Shown: positions 1 to 6,891, counted from the first letter of the stretch. The stretch: 7,000 nt of DNA from Candidatus Thiodictyon intracellulare (GCA_016292295.1 JADNEJ010000460.1:1-7000); one strand, 5' to 3'. Made by a program: numbers and translations. The notes: generated by a model from the sequence alone, not told the origin.

Positions 1-1
1 C

Positions 2-594
2 GTGGCGTCACGCGCGGGGCCGTCGCCCGACTGCAAAAATGGCCAAAGTCGAGTGTTCGTCGGCGGTCGGGAGCCCTGGTGCGTCCCAGATAGTTGCAGC
101 AAGGTCGAGGTACGGGAGATCATCGAGCGGTGCCCAAGCGGTGCCGTGACTTACCGGGACAAGAATGGCGGTCCGGAGGTCACCCCGGCGGAAAACACGG
201 TGACCCTGGCCTATAACGGCCCGCTGTTTGCGCACGGGGAGCTTGCCATCAAAGGGGTGCCGCACGAGGACCTGCCGGGGGTTAGCCACCGGGCCGCGTT
301 GTGCCGCTGCGGTGCGTTCACCAACAAGCCGTTTTGCGACAACAGCCACCTGCAGGCTGGCTTCGAGGACTTCGGGGCCGTTGGTGAGCGCGGGACGCCA
401 TTGCACGCCCTGGGTGGCCCCTTGGCCATCAAGCCCCTGGCGGACGGTCCGCTCCTGGTCAAGCATTCGCGCCGCCAGCCAGCGGGCGCCTGGCCTAGGA
501 GGGCACCGAGGCGGCGCTGTGTCGCTGCGGGGCCTCCCAAAACAAGCCCTTCTGCGACGGCAGCCACCGGGCGGCCGGGTTCAAGAGCACCTGA
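2..594 (+). pseudogene. Fer4_19 plus double CDGSH iron-sulfur protein, 5'-partial and frameshifted
   Basis: The translation matches the family that joins a divergent 4Fe-4S domain (Fer4_19, YjdI-like) to two CDGSH motifs; such proteins bind Fe-S clusters, with a role in iron or redox handling that is not firmly known. Residues 18-51 carry the Fer4_19 marks: VF, EPW, PD and RCPSGAVTY. The first CDGSH motif is CRCGAFTNKPFCDNSH (C101, C103, C112, H116), with Asn in place of the usual Gly. The second motif, LCRCGASQNKPFCDGSH, is intact but lies in another frame (517-567) and ends at TGA 592-594. Loss of one base between about 470 and 499 would explain this. The first Cys-x-His pair of Fer4_19 is not seen in this frame; an H-A-R match in the +3 frame near positions 6-17 may mean a second lesion or just the cut edge. 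The GTG at position 2 is probably not the true start. A sequencing error is a possible alternative to decay. Confidence 0.75.
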
Positions 595-620
595 GCGTTG
601 CTGATCCTTAGAGCCTCGAC

Positions 621-697
621 GGGGCGTGACATACCAGCCCAGGATAACGCCCTGGGTAGTGAGTTATTTAGGTGTTGACCTCTGAAGGGGCGTGACA
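621..697. repeat. 11-bp direct repeat GGGGCGTGACA, two copies
   Basis: GGGGCGTGACA occurs at 621-631 and again at 687-697, 66 bases apart. On the minus strand both continue as TGTCACGCCCC followed by a degenerate short hairpin ending in GAGG. The second copy encodes part of the last residues of the short-chain dehydrogenase. The pair, with the hairpin between, looks like two worn copies of one dispersed module; that is inference. Confidence 0.5.
638..656. terminator. hairpin between convergent genes, possible terminator
   Basis: CCCAGG (638-643) can pair with CCTGGG (651-656) around a 7-base loop. It lies between the end of the CDGSH gene and the end of the short-chain dehydrogenase gene, where a bidirectional terminator would sit. 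No T-run follows on either strand, so it is not a classic Rho-independent terminator. It may instead be part of the repeat module at 618-700. Confidence 0.3.
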
Positions 698-1395
698 ACC
701 GGTGCCAGCAGTTGGAGATAGCGCGGCGCGGCGGTCTCGGGCGCGGGCAGGGTGAAGGGGTCCTCGCCGGGATAGAGGCGGGCGCGCAGCCCGGTGCGTA
801 GGACCCCCGGGTCCAGCGTGGCGACCCGGAGCGGGCGGCGACCCTCGGACTCCTGCGCGAGCACCTGGGCCAGCCCTTCAAGGCCGAACTTGGCCGCCGC
901 ATAGGCACCCCAGTAAGCGAGCCCGGTGCGCCCAACGCGGTCGGAGGTAAAGATCACCACCGGGTCCCGGGAGGAGTGCAACAGCGGCAGGCAGGCCTGG
1001 GTGAGCAGAAAGGGCGAGGTGAGATTGATTCGCAGGACCCGTTCCCACTCCGCCTGCTCGTAGTCGGCGATACGGGAGAGGTATGGGGCGAAGGCGGCGC
1101 AGTGCACCAGGGCATCGAGGCGTCCGAAGGTCTCGCCGACCAGATCGGCCGCGCCGCGGCAGCCCTTCTCGTCCGTTGTGTCGAGGTTGAGCAGCAGCAT
1201 GGCGGGCCGGGCTCCGCCGGTGGTCTCGATGCGGTCATAGACGGCGTCCAAGTTCGCCTCGGGCAGGTCGCTCAAGATGAGCGTTGCCCCGGCGGCGGCG
1301 GCGGCCAAGGCGACCGCGCGGCCGAGGCCTTCGGCCGCACCGGTGACCAGGACGACGCGCTCCAGCAGTGGTTTTTCGGTCGAGTCGGTATCCAT
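664..1395 (-). CDS. yciK: YciK-like short-chain dehydrogenase/reductase
   Basis: A 243-residue NAD(P)-dependent oxidoreductase of the classical SDR type; its substrate is unknown. Visible marks are the Rossmann motif TGAAEGLG (18-25), N124 in RINLTSPF, S151 in FTSDRVG and the YxxxK pair Y165/K169 in WGAYAAAKFGLEG; Ser-Tyr-Lys are the usual catalytic residues. The stretches LTQACLPLL, VGRTGLAYWGAY and DPGVLRTGLRA align well with E. coli YciK. The ATG at 1393-1395 is chosen because it shares a base with the ubiG stop (TGATG), implying translational coupling; an upstream start at 1413 would overlap ubiG by 19 bases. After LQLLAP the usual last 20 or so residues of YciK are missing and replaced by VVTPLQRSTPK, encoded partly by the 11-bp repeat, so the 3' end appears to have been replaced. 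The catalytic core is complete. Confidence 0.85.
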   Translation of the reverse strand: MDTDSTEKPLLERVVLVTGAAEGLGRAVALAAAAAGATLILSDLPEANLDAVYDRIETTGGARPAMLLLNLDTTDEKGCRGAADLVGETFGRLDALVHCAAFAPYLSRIADYEQAEWERVLRINLTSPFLLTQACLPLLHSSRDPVVIFTSDRVGRTGLAYWGAYAAAKFGLEGLAQVLAQESEGRRPLRVATLDPGVLRTGLRARLYPGEDPFTLPAPETAAPRYLQLLAPVVTPLQRSTPK

Positions 1396-2126
1396 CAGAG
1401 ATCGCGCTCGCAAGTGACCAGATAATTTACGTCCACGTTCGCGGGGTCGAGCCGATAGGTGCGGGTCAGCGGGTTGTAGATCAGGCCGGTCAGGTCGCGC
1501 GTGCGCAACCCGACGGTGCGGACCCAGCGGTCCAGTTCCGCCGGACGGATGAAGCGGTTGAAGTCGTGGGTACCCTTGGGCAGCATCCCCAGGAGATACT
1601 CGGCGCCGAGGATGGCCAGGACATAGGCCTTGGGGTTGCGGTTGAGGGTGGAGAAGAAGACCCGGCCGCCGGGCCGGACCAGGCGGGCGCAGGCGTCGAT
1701 CACCGAGGCCGGGTTGGGGACGTGCTCCAGCAGCTCCATGCAGGTGACGAGATCGAAGCCGGCCGGGCGCTCCGCCGCAAGGGCCTCCACCGTGATGCGC
1801 CGGTAGTCCACCGCCACGCCAGTCTCCAGGGTGTGCAACTCGGCCACCCGCAAGGCCATCTCACTCATGTCGATCCCCAGCACCCGGGCGCCGCGCAGCG
1901 CCATGCCCTCGGCGAGGAGTCCGCCCCCGCAGCCCACGTCCAGCACCTCGCGACCATTGAGCCCCGCGCCGCGCTCGACATAATCGAGCCGCAGGGGGTT
2001 GATGTCGTGCAGGGTCTTGAACTCGCTTAGAGGGTCCCACCAGCGAGCGGCCAGTGCCTCGAATTTGCTGATCTCATCGGGGTCGACATTGGCGTGATGG
2101 TCGCTGGGGTGGGCGGCTGCGGTCAT
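1395..2126 (-). CDS. ubiG: ubiquinone biosynthesis O-methyltransferase UbiG
   Basis: A 243-residue SAM-dependent methyltransferase that carries out both O-methylation steps of ubiquinone synthesis, normally at the membrane with other Ubi proteins. The N-terminal UbiG signature [20 protein letters not shown] (13-32) is followed by the [12 protein letters not shown] stretch. The SAM-binding motif I is [10 protein letters not shown] (60-69), the acidic residue D86 (GIDMS) lies at the end of strand 2, and MELLEHV (130-136) and LVRPGG (149-154) are the later methyltransferase motifs. [10 protein letters not shown] (184-193) is typical of UbiG. The length is as expected. The start ATG (2124-2126) lacks a strong Shine-Dalgarno. 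The gene is divergent from glyA and its stop overlaps the start of the downstream dehydrogenase, forming a two-gene unit. Confidence 0.95.
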   Translation of the reverse strand: MTAAAHPSDHHANVDPDEISKFEALAARWWDPLSEFKTLHDINPLRLDYVERGAGLNGREVLDVGCGGGLLAEGMALRGARVLGIDMSEMALRVAELHTLETGVAVDYRRITVEALAAERPAGFDLVTCMELLEHVPNPASVIDACARLVRPGGRVFFSTLNRNPKAYVLAILGAEYLLGMLPKGTHDFNRFIRPAELDRWVRTVGLRTRDLTGLIYNPLTRTYRLDPANVDVNYLVTCERDL

Positions 2127-2282
2127 GGGTGTGCGGGGATCTGCGTGGCTTAGTGGTCGTGCCGGGGCGGGACGCCCCGGCTCCCGGGATGGTCGGGGTG
2201 GTCAAGGCCCTACATTCTATAACGAGCGGTTCGGATCGAAACCGATTAAACTACACGGCTTTTCACGCTGGGGGGATCTCCC
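2127..2282. promoter_or_regulatory. divergent control region between ubiG and glyA
   Basis: This 156-base gap must drive ubiG leftward and glyA rightward. A possible -10 box TATAAC lies at 2218-2223, giving a glyA leader of about 55 bases, but no good -35 lies at the right distance. An imperfect dyad, CGGTTCG-GAT-CGAAACCG (2227-2244, one bulged A), sits just downstream of it and could be an operator. A G-run at 2270-2275 is the likely glyA ribosome binding site; it can pair with TCCC at 2279-2282 just before the ATG. All assignments are by eye. Confidence 0.4.
2161..2181. repeat. perfect 9-bp GC-rich inverted repeat
   Basis: GCCGGGGCG (2161-2169) and CGCCCCGGC (2173-2181) are perfect reverse complements around the 3-base loop GGA. 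It lies in the ubiG-glyA gap, 102 bases before glyA. Its form suggests a dispersed REP-like hairpin or a regulatory stem; no T-run follows, so it is not a typical terminator. Confidence 0.55.
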
Positions 2283-3539
2283 ATGTTTGACCGGACCATG
2301 ACGATCCGTGACTACGACCCGGAGCTCTGGGCGGCGATCCAAGGCGAGGAGCTTCGTCAGGAGGAGCACATTGAGCTGATCGCCTCCGAAAATTATGTCA
2401 GTCCTCGCGTCCTGGAGGCCCAGGGCGGCGTCATGACCAACAAGTATGCCGAGGGCTACCCCGGCAAGCGCTACTATGGCGGTTGCGAGTTCGTGGACGT
2501 GGCCGAGCAGTTGGCCATCGAGCGGGCCAAGCAGCTCTTCGGCGCCGCCTACGCCAACGTCCAGCCACACTCCGGTTCCCAGGCGAATGCCGCCGTCTAC
2601 ATGGCCCTGTGCCAGCCGGGCGACACCGTGCTCGGCATGAGCCTGGCCCACGGCGGGCACCTGACCCACGGGGCCAAGCCCAGCTTCTCCGGCAAGCTCT
2701 ACCAGGCCGTGCAGTACGGCCTGGACCCGGCCACCGGTGAGATCGACTACGCCCAGGTCGAACGACTGGCGCTCGTGCATCGGCCGCGTATGATCATCGC
2801 GGGCTTCTCCGCTTACTCTCGCGTGATCGACTGGGCGCGCTTTCGCGCGATTGCCGATGCGGTCGGAGCCTGGTTCTTCGTCGACATGGCCCATGTGGCC
2901 GGGCTGGTGGCGGCCGGGGTCTACCTGAGCCCGGTGGCCATCGCGGACGTGACCACCACCACCACCCACAAGACGCTGCGTGGTCCCCGCGGCGGGCTGA
3001 TCCTGGCGCGCGCCAACCCGGAAGTCGAGAAGAAGCTTGCCTCGCTCGTCTTTCCCGGCACCCAGGGCGGCCCCCTGATGCATGTGATCGCCGCCAAGGC
3101 GGTGGCCTTCAAGGAAGCCCTGGAGCCGGCCTTCAAGGAATACCAACGCCAGGTGATACTCAATGCCCAGACCATGGCGGAGGTCTTCCTGTCCCGTGGC
3201 TACGATGTGGTCTCCGGTGGTACCGACAACCACCTGTTCCTGGTCAGCTTCATCGACCAGGGCCTGACCGGTAAGGGCGTGGACGCCTGGCTCGGTGCAG
3301 CCAATATCACGGTCAACAAGAACGCGGTCCCCAATGACCCCCAGTCCCCCTTCATCGCCAGCGGCATCCGCGTCGGTACCCCGGCGATTACCACCCGCGG
3401 CTGTGGTCTCAAGGAGGCCGGCGAGTTAGCCGGTTGGATGTGTGATGTGATCGACGGGCGCGGTGACCCGGCCGTGATCGCCACCGCCAAGGCGCTGGTG
3501 CTGGATCTCTGCAAGCGCTTCCCGGTTTATGCGCGTTAG
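2283..3539 (+). CDS. glyA: serine hydroxymethyltransferase
   Basis: A cytoplasmic PLP enzyme of 418 residues that interconverts serine and glycine while loading one-carbon units onto tetrahydrofolate. The PLP lysine is K230 in [11 protein letters not shown]. Other active-site residues at positions expected from the E. coli enzyme are S35 (ASEN), Y55 and E57 ([14 protein letters not shown]), H126, D201 and H204 (DMAH), and R363 (GIRVGTPA). The N-terminus [16 protein letters not shown] aligns end to end with known GlyA, so the ATG at 2283 is preferred over the internal Met6. The gene is the first of a plus-strand run with nrdR and ribD and is divergent from ubiG. It is intact. Confidence 0.98.
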   Translation: MFDRTMTIRDYDPELWAAIQGEELRQEEHIELIASENYVSPRVLEAQGGVMTNKYAEGYPGKRYYGGCEFVDVAEQLAIERAKQLFGAAYANVQPHSGSQANAAVYMALCQPGDTVLGMSLAHGGHLTHGAKPSFSGKLYQAVQYGLDPATGEIDYAQVERLALVHRPRMIIAGFSAYSRVIDWARFRAIADAVGAWFFVDMAHVAGLVAAGVYLSPVAIADVTTTTTHKTLRGPRGGLILARANPEVEKKLASLVFPGTQGGPLMHVIAAKAVAFKEALEPAFKEYQRQVILNAQTMAEVFLSRGYDVVSGGTDNHLFLVSFIDQGLTGKGVDAWLGAANITVNKNAVPNDPQSPFIASGIRVGTPAITTRGCGLKEAGELAGWMCDVIDGRGDPAVIATAKALVLDLCKRFPVYAR

Positions 3540-3542
3540 CTG

Positions 3543-4058
3543 ATGCGCTGTCCATTCTGCGGCGCCGAGGACACCAAGGTCGTGGATTCCCGGCTGGCCG
3601 GGGAGGGCGATCAGGTGCGCCGCCGTCGCAAGTGCGAGGTCTGTAAGGAGCGTTTCACTACCTACGAGACGGCCGAGTTGAACCTGCCGCGGGTAGTGAA
3701 GCGCGACGGCAGCCGAGTGCCCTTCGACGGGCGCAAACTGCGCTCCGGCATGATGCGGGCACTGGAGAAGCGGCCGGTGAGCACCGAGCAGATCGATGCC
3801 GCCCAGGCGCGCATCCAGCGGCGCTTGATGTCGAGCGGGGAGTCGGAAGTTCCCGCGCGGCGGGTGGGGGAACTTGTGATGGACGAGCTGCGCGGGCTCG
3901 ATCAGGTCGCTTATGTCCGCTTCGCCTCGGTCTACCGCAAGTTCGAGGACGTGGCCGCCTTTCGCGAGGAAATCGACCGCCTCGAGCGCCAACCCACACC
4001 CGAGGTCCGGCGCAAACAACTCGACCTACTGGACGCACTGGAGATCAAACCCAAGTGA
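3543..4058 (+). CDS. nrdR: transcriptional repressor NrdR
   Basis: A 171-residue regulator that represses ribonucleotide reductase genes by binding NrdR boxes, with its activity set by ATP/dATP binding. The N-terminal zinc ribbon has C3, C6 (MRCPFC), C31 and C34 (KCEVCKERF), with the arginine-rich RRRRK just before the second pair. An ATP-cone follows from about 49 to 139, beginning [17 protein letters not shown]. The length is slightly above the usual 150-160 because of a longer C-terminal tail. The start lies 3 bases after the glyA stop without a clear Shine-Dalgarno, so it is probably translated by coupling to glyA. The stop overlaps the ribD start. NrdR next to ribD is a common bacterial arrangement. 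Confidence 0.97.
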   Translation: MRCPFCGAEDTKVVDSRLAGEGDQVRRRRKCEVCKERFTTYETAELNLPRVVKRDGSRVPFDGRKLRSGMMRALEKRPVSTEQIDAAQARIQRRLMSSGESEVPARRVGELVMDELRGLDQVAYVRFASVYRKFEDVAAFREEIDRLERQPTPEVRRKQLDLLDALEIKPK

Positions 4059-5233
4059 GCGCTACCCAACCGAGCGCGGCCGACGTCGGCCCCATGGCCC
4101 AGGCCATCCGGCTTGCCCGGCTCGGCCTCTACACCACGGATCCTAACCCGCGAGTGGGCTGCGTCCTGGTGCGCGACGGTGTCGTGGTGGGGGAGGGCTG
4201 GCACCGGCGGGCCGGGGAGGCCCACGCCGAGCGCATCGCCCTGACCGCGGCCGGTGGTCAGGCGCGGGGCGCTACCGCCTATGTGTCCCTAGAGCCCTGC
4301 TGCCACCATGGCCGTACCCCGCCCTGCACGGACGCGCTGATTGAAGCCGGTGTGGCGCGGGTGGTCTGCGCCATGGCGGACCTCAATCCGCAGGTCAGCG
4401 GGCGCGGCCTGGCGCTGTTGCGGGCGGCGGGCATTGAGGTCGAGGTGGGGCCGCTCGCGGCGGAGGCCCGGGCACTGAACCCTGGTTTCATCAAACGCAT
4501 GACCCAGGGCAGCCCCTACTGCCGCTGCAAACTCGCTGCCAGTCTGGATGGGCGTACCGCCATGGCCAACGGCGAGAGCCGCTGGATCAGCTCAGCGGCG
4601 TCACGCCGGGACGTGCAGCGCCTGCGGGCGCGGCACTCGGCCATCGTCACCGGCGTGGCGACCCTGATCGCCGATGATCCGTCGCTCAACGTACGGCTCG
4701 CGCCCGCGGACCTGCACGGGCTCGAACCGGGGTCGGCGGTGCGGCAACCCTGGCGGGTGGTGGTGGACAGCCGCCTGCGCACGCCGACGGGGGCGCGTCT
4801 GCTCGGCCTGCCCGGGACCACTGTCATCGCCTGTTGTACTCGGGCCGATTCGCAGCGCGGGGCCGCCCTGGCGGCCGCCGGAGCGCGGGTGGTGCAGGTT
4901 GCGGAGCACTACGCGCAGGTGGACCTGCGCGCCCTGATGGCCTGGCTTGCTGCTGAAGAGATGAACGAGGTCCTGCTGGAGACCGGCCCCACGCTGGCCG
5001 GGGCGGCGCTGACCGCCGGACTGATCGACGAGTTCGTTCTCTACATCGCCCCCCACTTGATGGGCGACGGGGCGCGCGGGCTGTTCCGCCTCCCCGGTCT
5101 GGAGCACATGGAGCATCGCATCCCGCTGCATATCGAGGAAGTGCGGCGCATCGGGCCTGACCTGCGGCTGATCCTGCGTCCGGGGGCACTATCGCCCGGC
5201 GAGATTAGTAACGAGTCAGAAATAGGTTACTGA
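4055..5233 (+). CDS. ribD: bifunctional riboflavin deaminase/reductase RibD
   Basis: A 392-residue fusion enzyme for two successive riboflavin steps: deamination of the pyrimidine ring, then NADPH-dependent reduction of the ribose side chain. The deaminase domain (about 12-145) has the zinc/catalytic motif H57-A-E59 and [12 protein letters not shown] (C82, C91); the residue after C82 is Cys where Ser is more usual. The reductase domain (about 152-375) begins [22 protein letters not shown] and includes [11 protein letters not shown] and [13 protein letters not shown]. The GTG start overlaps the nrdR stop as GTGA; an internal ATG (Met14) is less likely because the overlap is typical of coupling. 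The last 15 or so residues ([15 protein letters not shown]) extend past the family's usual end, and the stop lies inside a 13-bp tandem duplication, so the 3' end seems altered. Confidence 0.96.
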   Translation: MSATQPSAADVGPMAQAIRLARLGLYTTDPNPRVGCVLVRDGVVVGEGWHRRAGEAHAERIALTAAGGQARGATAYVSLEPCCHHGRTPPCTDALIEAGVARVVCAMADLNPQVSGRGLALLRAAGIEVEVGPLAAEARALNPGFIKRMTQGSPYCRCKLAASLDGRTAMANGESRWISSAASRRDVQRLRARHSAIVTGVATLIADDPSLNVRLAPADLHGLEPGSAVRQPWRVVVDSRLRTPTGARLLGLPGTTVIACCTRADSQRGAALAAAGARVVQVAEHYAQVDLRALMAWLAAEEMNEVLLETGPTLAGAALTAGLIDEFVLYIAPHLMGDGARGLFRLPGLEHMEHRIPLHIEEVRRIGPDLRLILRPGALSPGEISNESEIGY

Positions 5234-5247
5234 AATAGGTTACTGAA
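5219..5247. repeat. 13-bp tandem duplication at the ribD stop
   Basis: AATAGGTTACTGA is present twice in a row (5221-5233, 5234-5246), with the 13-base period extending over 5219-5247. The TGA of the first copy is the ribD stop. The core TAGGTTA occurs a third time at 5399-5405, past the right arm of the foldback element. Confidence 0.8.
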
Positions 5248-5400
5248 GTTTCGTGGTTCTGAAACCCGGTCAGGGCCAAACACTTGGGGTCGGGAGTTTT
5301 CGTAGGAGCTTGCGTGGATCCCCGCAAACCCCTCGAAAATCCCTCCACCGCTACCCCCCGCCCTTCCGGTGCCCCACTGGAAAAGAATTAAACTTCAGTA
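5241..5400. repeat. foldback (MITE-like) element between ribD and ribE
   Basis: TACTGAAGTTT (5241-5251) and AAACTTCAGTA (5390-5400) are perfect 11-bp inverted repeats. Nested almost on the same centre are CCGG..AGGGC (5266-5276) against GCCCT.CCGG (5360-5369), and a long imperfect hairpin over 5292-5343: GGGA/TCCC, TTTTCG/CGAAAA, AGG/CCT and TTGCG/CGCAA with small bulges. TAGGTTA flanks it directly at 5236-5242 and 5399-5405, as a target duplication would. No protein is evident. It could be a small non-autonomous element or a structured leader of ribE; it does not show the conserved FMN riboswitch core. It carries the region just upstream of ribE, so it may affect that gene's expression. Confidence 0.55.
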
Positions 5401-5431
5401 GGTTAAACAACGATTGTATCGGAATCCCAGC

Positions 5432-6091
5432 ATGTTCACCGGCATTATCCAATCAGTCGGCGAGATCCGCCGTCTGGAATCCCGCGGCGCGGACGTCCGA
5501 CTCACCACCAGTACCGGCAAGCTCCTGCTGACGGGTGCCTCCTTGGGCGACAGCATAGCCGTCAACGGGGTCTGTCTGACTGCCGTGAGCCTGGCCGCCG
5601 ACGCTTTCGTGGCCGACGTGTCGCGCGAAACCCTGGCGCACACCACCCTCGGTGACCTCAGCCCCGGCAGCCCAGTGAATCTGGAGCCGGCGCTTACCCT
5701 GTCCACGCCGCTCGGCGGTCACCTGATGAGCGGCCATGTCGATGGGGTTGGGCAGGTCCTAGATCGCAGTGAAGACGCCCGGTCCTGGCGCCTGAGTATC
5801 GCCGCTCCGGCGGAATTGGCCCGCTACATCGCGCAGAAGGGATCGATCTGTGTGGACGGAGTAAGCCTCACCGTCAATGCGGTCGACGGCGCCTGCTTCG
5901 ACCTGAATATAGTCCCCCACACCATCGCGCAAACCATCATCGCTCGCTATCAGACCGGCACCCGGGTCAACCTGGAGGTGGATCTCATCGCCCGCTACCT
6001 GGAGCGCCTGCTGCTGGGCGAGCGCGCCGCCGCGCTCAGCGCCCGCGGTCTGACGGTGGATTTTCTCGCTGAGCATGGGTTCACGCGCTGA
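5432..6091 (+). CDS. ribE: riboflavin synthase (alpha chain)
   Basis: A 219-residue enzyme that dismutates two molecules of 6,7-dimethyl-8-ribityllumazine into riboflavin; it works as a homotrimer. It shows the classic MFTGII N-terminus and two tandem lumazine-binding domains (about 1-97 and 98-195). The paired signatures are GDSIAVNGVCLT (39-50) and GSICVDGVSLTVN (137-149), plus GGHLMSGHVDGVG (95-107) at the domain junction. The ATG at 5432 is chosen over an in-frame TTG 18 bases upstream because MFTGI is the conserved start. A weak GGA at 5421-5423 is the only Shine-Dalgarno candidate. It follows ribD after a 198-base gap filled by the foldback element, which is larger than in the usual compact rib cluster. 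Its TGA overlaps the ATG of the yaeQ remnant. Confidence 0.97.
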   Translation: MFTGIIQSVGEIRRLESRGADVRLTTSTGKLLLTGASLGDSIAVNGVCLTAVSLAADAFVADVSRETLAHTTLGDLSPGSPVNLEPALTLSTPLGGHLMSGHVDGVGQVLDRSEDARSWRLSIAAPAELARYIAQKGSICVDGVSLTVNAVDGACFDLNIVPHTIAQTIIARYQTGTRVNLEVDLIARYLERLLLGERAAALSARGLTVDFLAEHGFTR

Positions 6092-6153
6092 TGGCCCTCA
6101 AGGCGAGCATGTTCAGAGCCCAGGTCCAGATCAGCGACATGGACCGTCACTAT
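6091..6153 (+). pseudogene. yaeQ: yaeQ-like gene, N-terminal remnant of 21 codons
   Basis: Starting with an ATG that overlaps the ribE stop (TGATG), the translation begins MALKASMFRA and continues VQISDMDRHY, which closely resembles the N-terminus of the YaeQ family (a conserved protein of PD-(D/E)XK nuclease fold and uncertain role). The match stops at codon 21, precisely where the left arm of the 107-bp inverted repeat begins at 6154; the frame then runs into TAA at 6193-6195. The rest of YaeQ, including its ARHPSE region, is not found downstream. I take it as a truncated remnant. The short length is the main doubt. Confidence 0.7.
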
Positions 6154-6260
6154 TCCGCTCAAGGCCGGCCAGCCCATGTGGATTTTTGCGCGTAAAACCA
6201 TGTTCTGCAAGAGGTTTGTGACACAGGGACTGAACAAGGTGGGCGAAATTATGATCAAGG
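6154..6260 (+). repeat. 107-bp inverted repeat, left arm
   Basis: This segment matches the reverse complement of 6368-6474 at 92 of 107 positions by hand alignment, with no gaps. In the frame starting at 6155 it reads PLKAGQPMWIFARK, then GLNKVGEIMIK, and stops soon after (TGA 6272-6274). The opposite strand is also open across it. I do not recognise either translation. The ungapped divergence suggests two related copies of a once-coding segment or of a conserved element. Confidence 0.85.
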
Positions 6261-6275
6261 TCCCGGCGGCATGAT

Positions 6276-6307
6276 CCTGAGCCCACTGCAACCCACCCTG
6301 GCTCAGG
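6276..6307. repeat. 8-bp inverted repeat in the spacer
   Basis: CCTGAGCC (6276-6283) and GGCTCAGG (6300-6307) are perfect reverse complements around a 16-base loop. They lie in the left half of the spacer between the two 107-bp arms. Function unknown. Confidence 0.5.
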
Positions 6308-6367
6308 ACAGCCCGCAGCTACCCACCAGTTGGGTCGGCAAGATCACCGTGACCTCGATCGGGGCGG

Positions 6368-6474
6368 CCTTGATCATAATTCCGCCCACCTTGTTCAGTC
6401 CCGGTGTCGCCGCTCCCTTGCAGAACATGCTCTTGCGCGCGCAAACCCACATGGGCCGGCCGGCCTTGAGCGGA
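6368..6474 (-). repeat. 107-bp inverted repeat, right arm
   Basis: This is the partner of 6154-6260 in opposite orientation. On the minus strand it reads PLKAGRPMWVCARK, then MFCK and GLNKVGGIMIK, and continues past the arm as IEVTVILPTQLVGSCGLS to a TGA at 6305-6303, so this copy keeps a longer open frame (about 60 codons) than the left one. The plus strand is also open (6271-6531). The differences between arms change several amino acids in either reading, so the coding strand, if any, is unclear. The spacer (6261-6367) is also 107 bases long, which may be chance. Confidence 0.85.
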
Positions 6475-6481
6475 TTTGTAA

Positions 6482-6850
6482 TCAAAGCCGATCGGGGCCC
6501 CCACCCCGCACCATCCCCAACACAGCGATAACGTCGGCAAGGCGAATGCAGCGAAGGAATCCGGGTTTCACGAAAACCCCCTGACCATCAAGATCGAGCG
6601 CTGGGAGGGGCGTCATCTCGAAGTCTCATTTACGACACTATTGCACAGCAGCGCGTTGGTGGGCACGCTGTTAGCCGACGGCAGGTATCTTCAGTTGAAG
6701 GGCAGGCAGCTCAGCTTTTTCCTCGATATCGACGGCAACCAGATGAGTGGCTGCGGCTCCGCAAATGGCGGCAGCGGCACCATCGAGAACTGGCTCGAGA
6801 ACTATTCTGCCCTGTGTGCCGAGTTGAAGGCCGCCGATGAGCCAAAATAG
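6482..6850 (+). pseudogene. unrecognised open frame, probably a 5'-truncated gene
   Basis: The frame is open from just after TAA 6479-6481 to TAG 6848-6850 (122 codons), but it has no ATG, GTG or TTG before TTG 6641, which lacks a Shine-Dalgarno. Its upstream limit lies 8 bases past the right arm of the inverted repeat, so the original 5' part was probably lost there. The translation looks protein-like from about 6560: NPLTIKIERWEGRHLEVSF, then LLADGRYLQLKGRQLSFFLD, a Gly/Ser-rich GCGSANGGSGT and an acidic/hydrophilic end. There are no clear membrane segments. I do not recognise a family. Alternatively a 69-residue protein could start at 6641. Confidence 0.4.
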
Positions 6851-6891
6851 AGGCTAGTACCTCGCGATGGAATCACTCGGACCACTTCAGG

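Noticed and set aside
8..567. Minus-strand open frames over the CDGSH gene
   Set aside because: They are antisense shadows; the plus strand carries clear cysteine motifs.
2217..3233. Long minus-strand open frame of 338 codons
   Set aside because: It is fully antisense to glyA, whose catalytic residues and length are all correct; the open frame results from GC-rich codon bias.
2301..3539. A defence or other novel system hidden in the central genes
   Set aside because: All genes from ubiG to ribE are standard housekeeping genes with expected lengths and motifs.
5292..5343. Rho-independent terminator after ribD
   Set aside because: The hairpin is long and bulged and is followed by a C-rich stretch rather than a T-run.
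5252..5431. FMN riboswitch upstream of ribE
   Set aside because: The conserved FMN aptamer core is not visible; the region's structure is a simple nested foldback.
5414..5431. Upstream TTG start for ribE
   Set aside because: The MFTGI N-terminus at 5432 is the conserved start of riboflavin synthase.
5253..5531. Plus-strand open frame across the ribD-ribE gap
   Set aside because: It runs through the foldback element into ribE in the wrong frame, has low-complexity composition and no recognisable motif.
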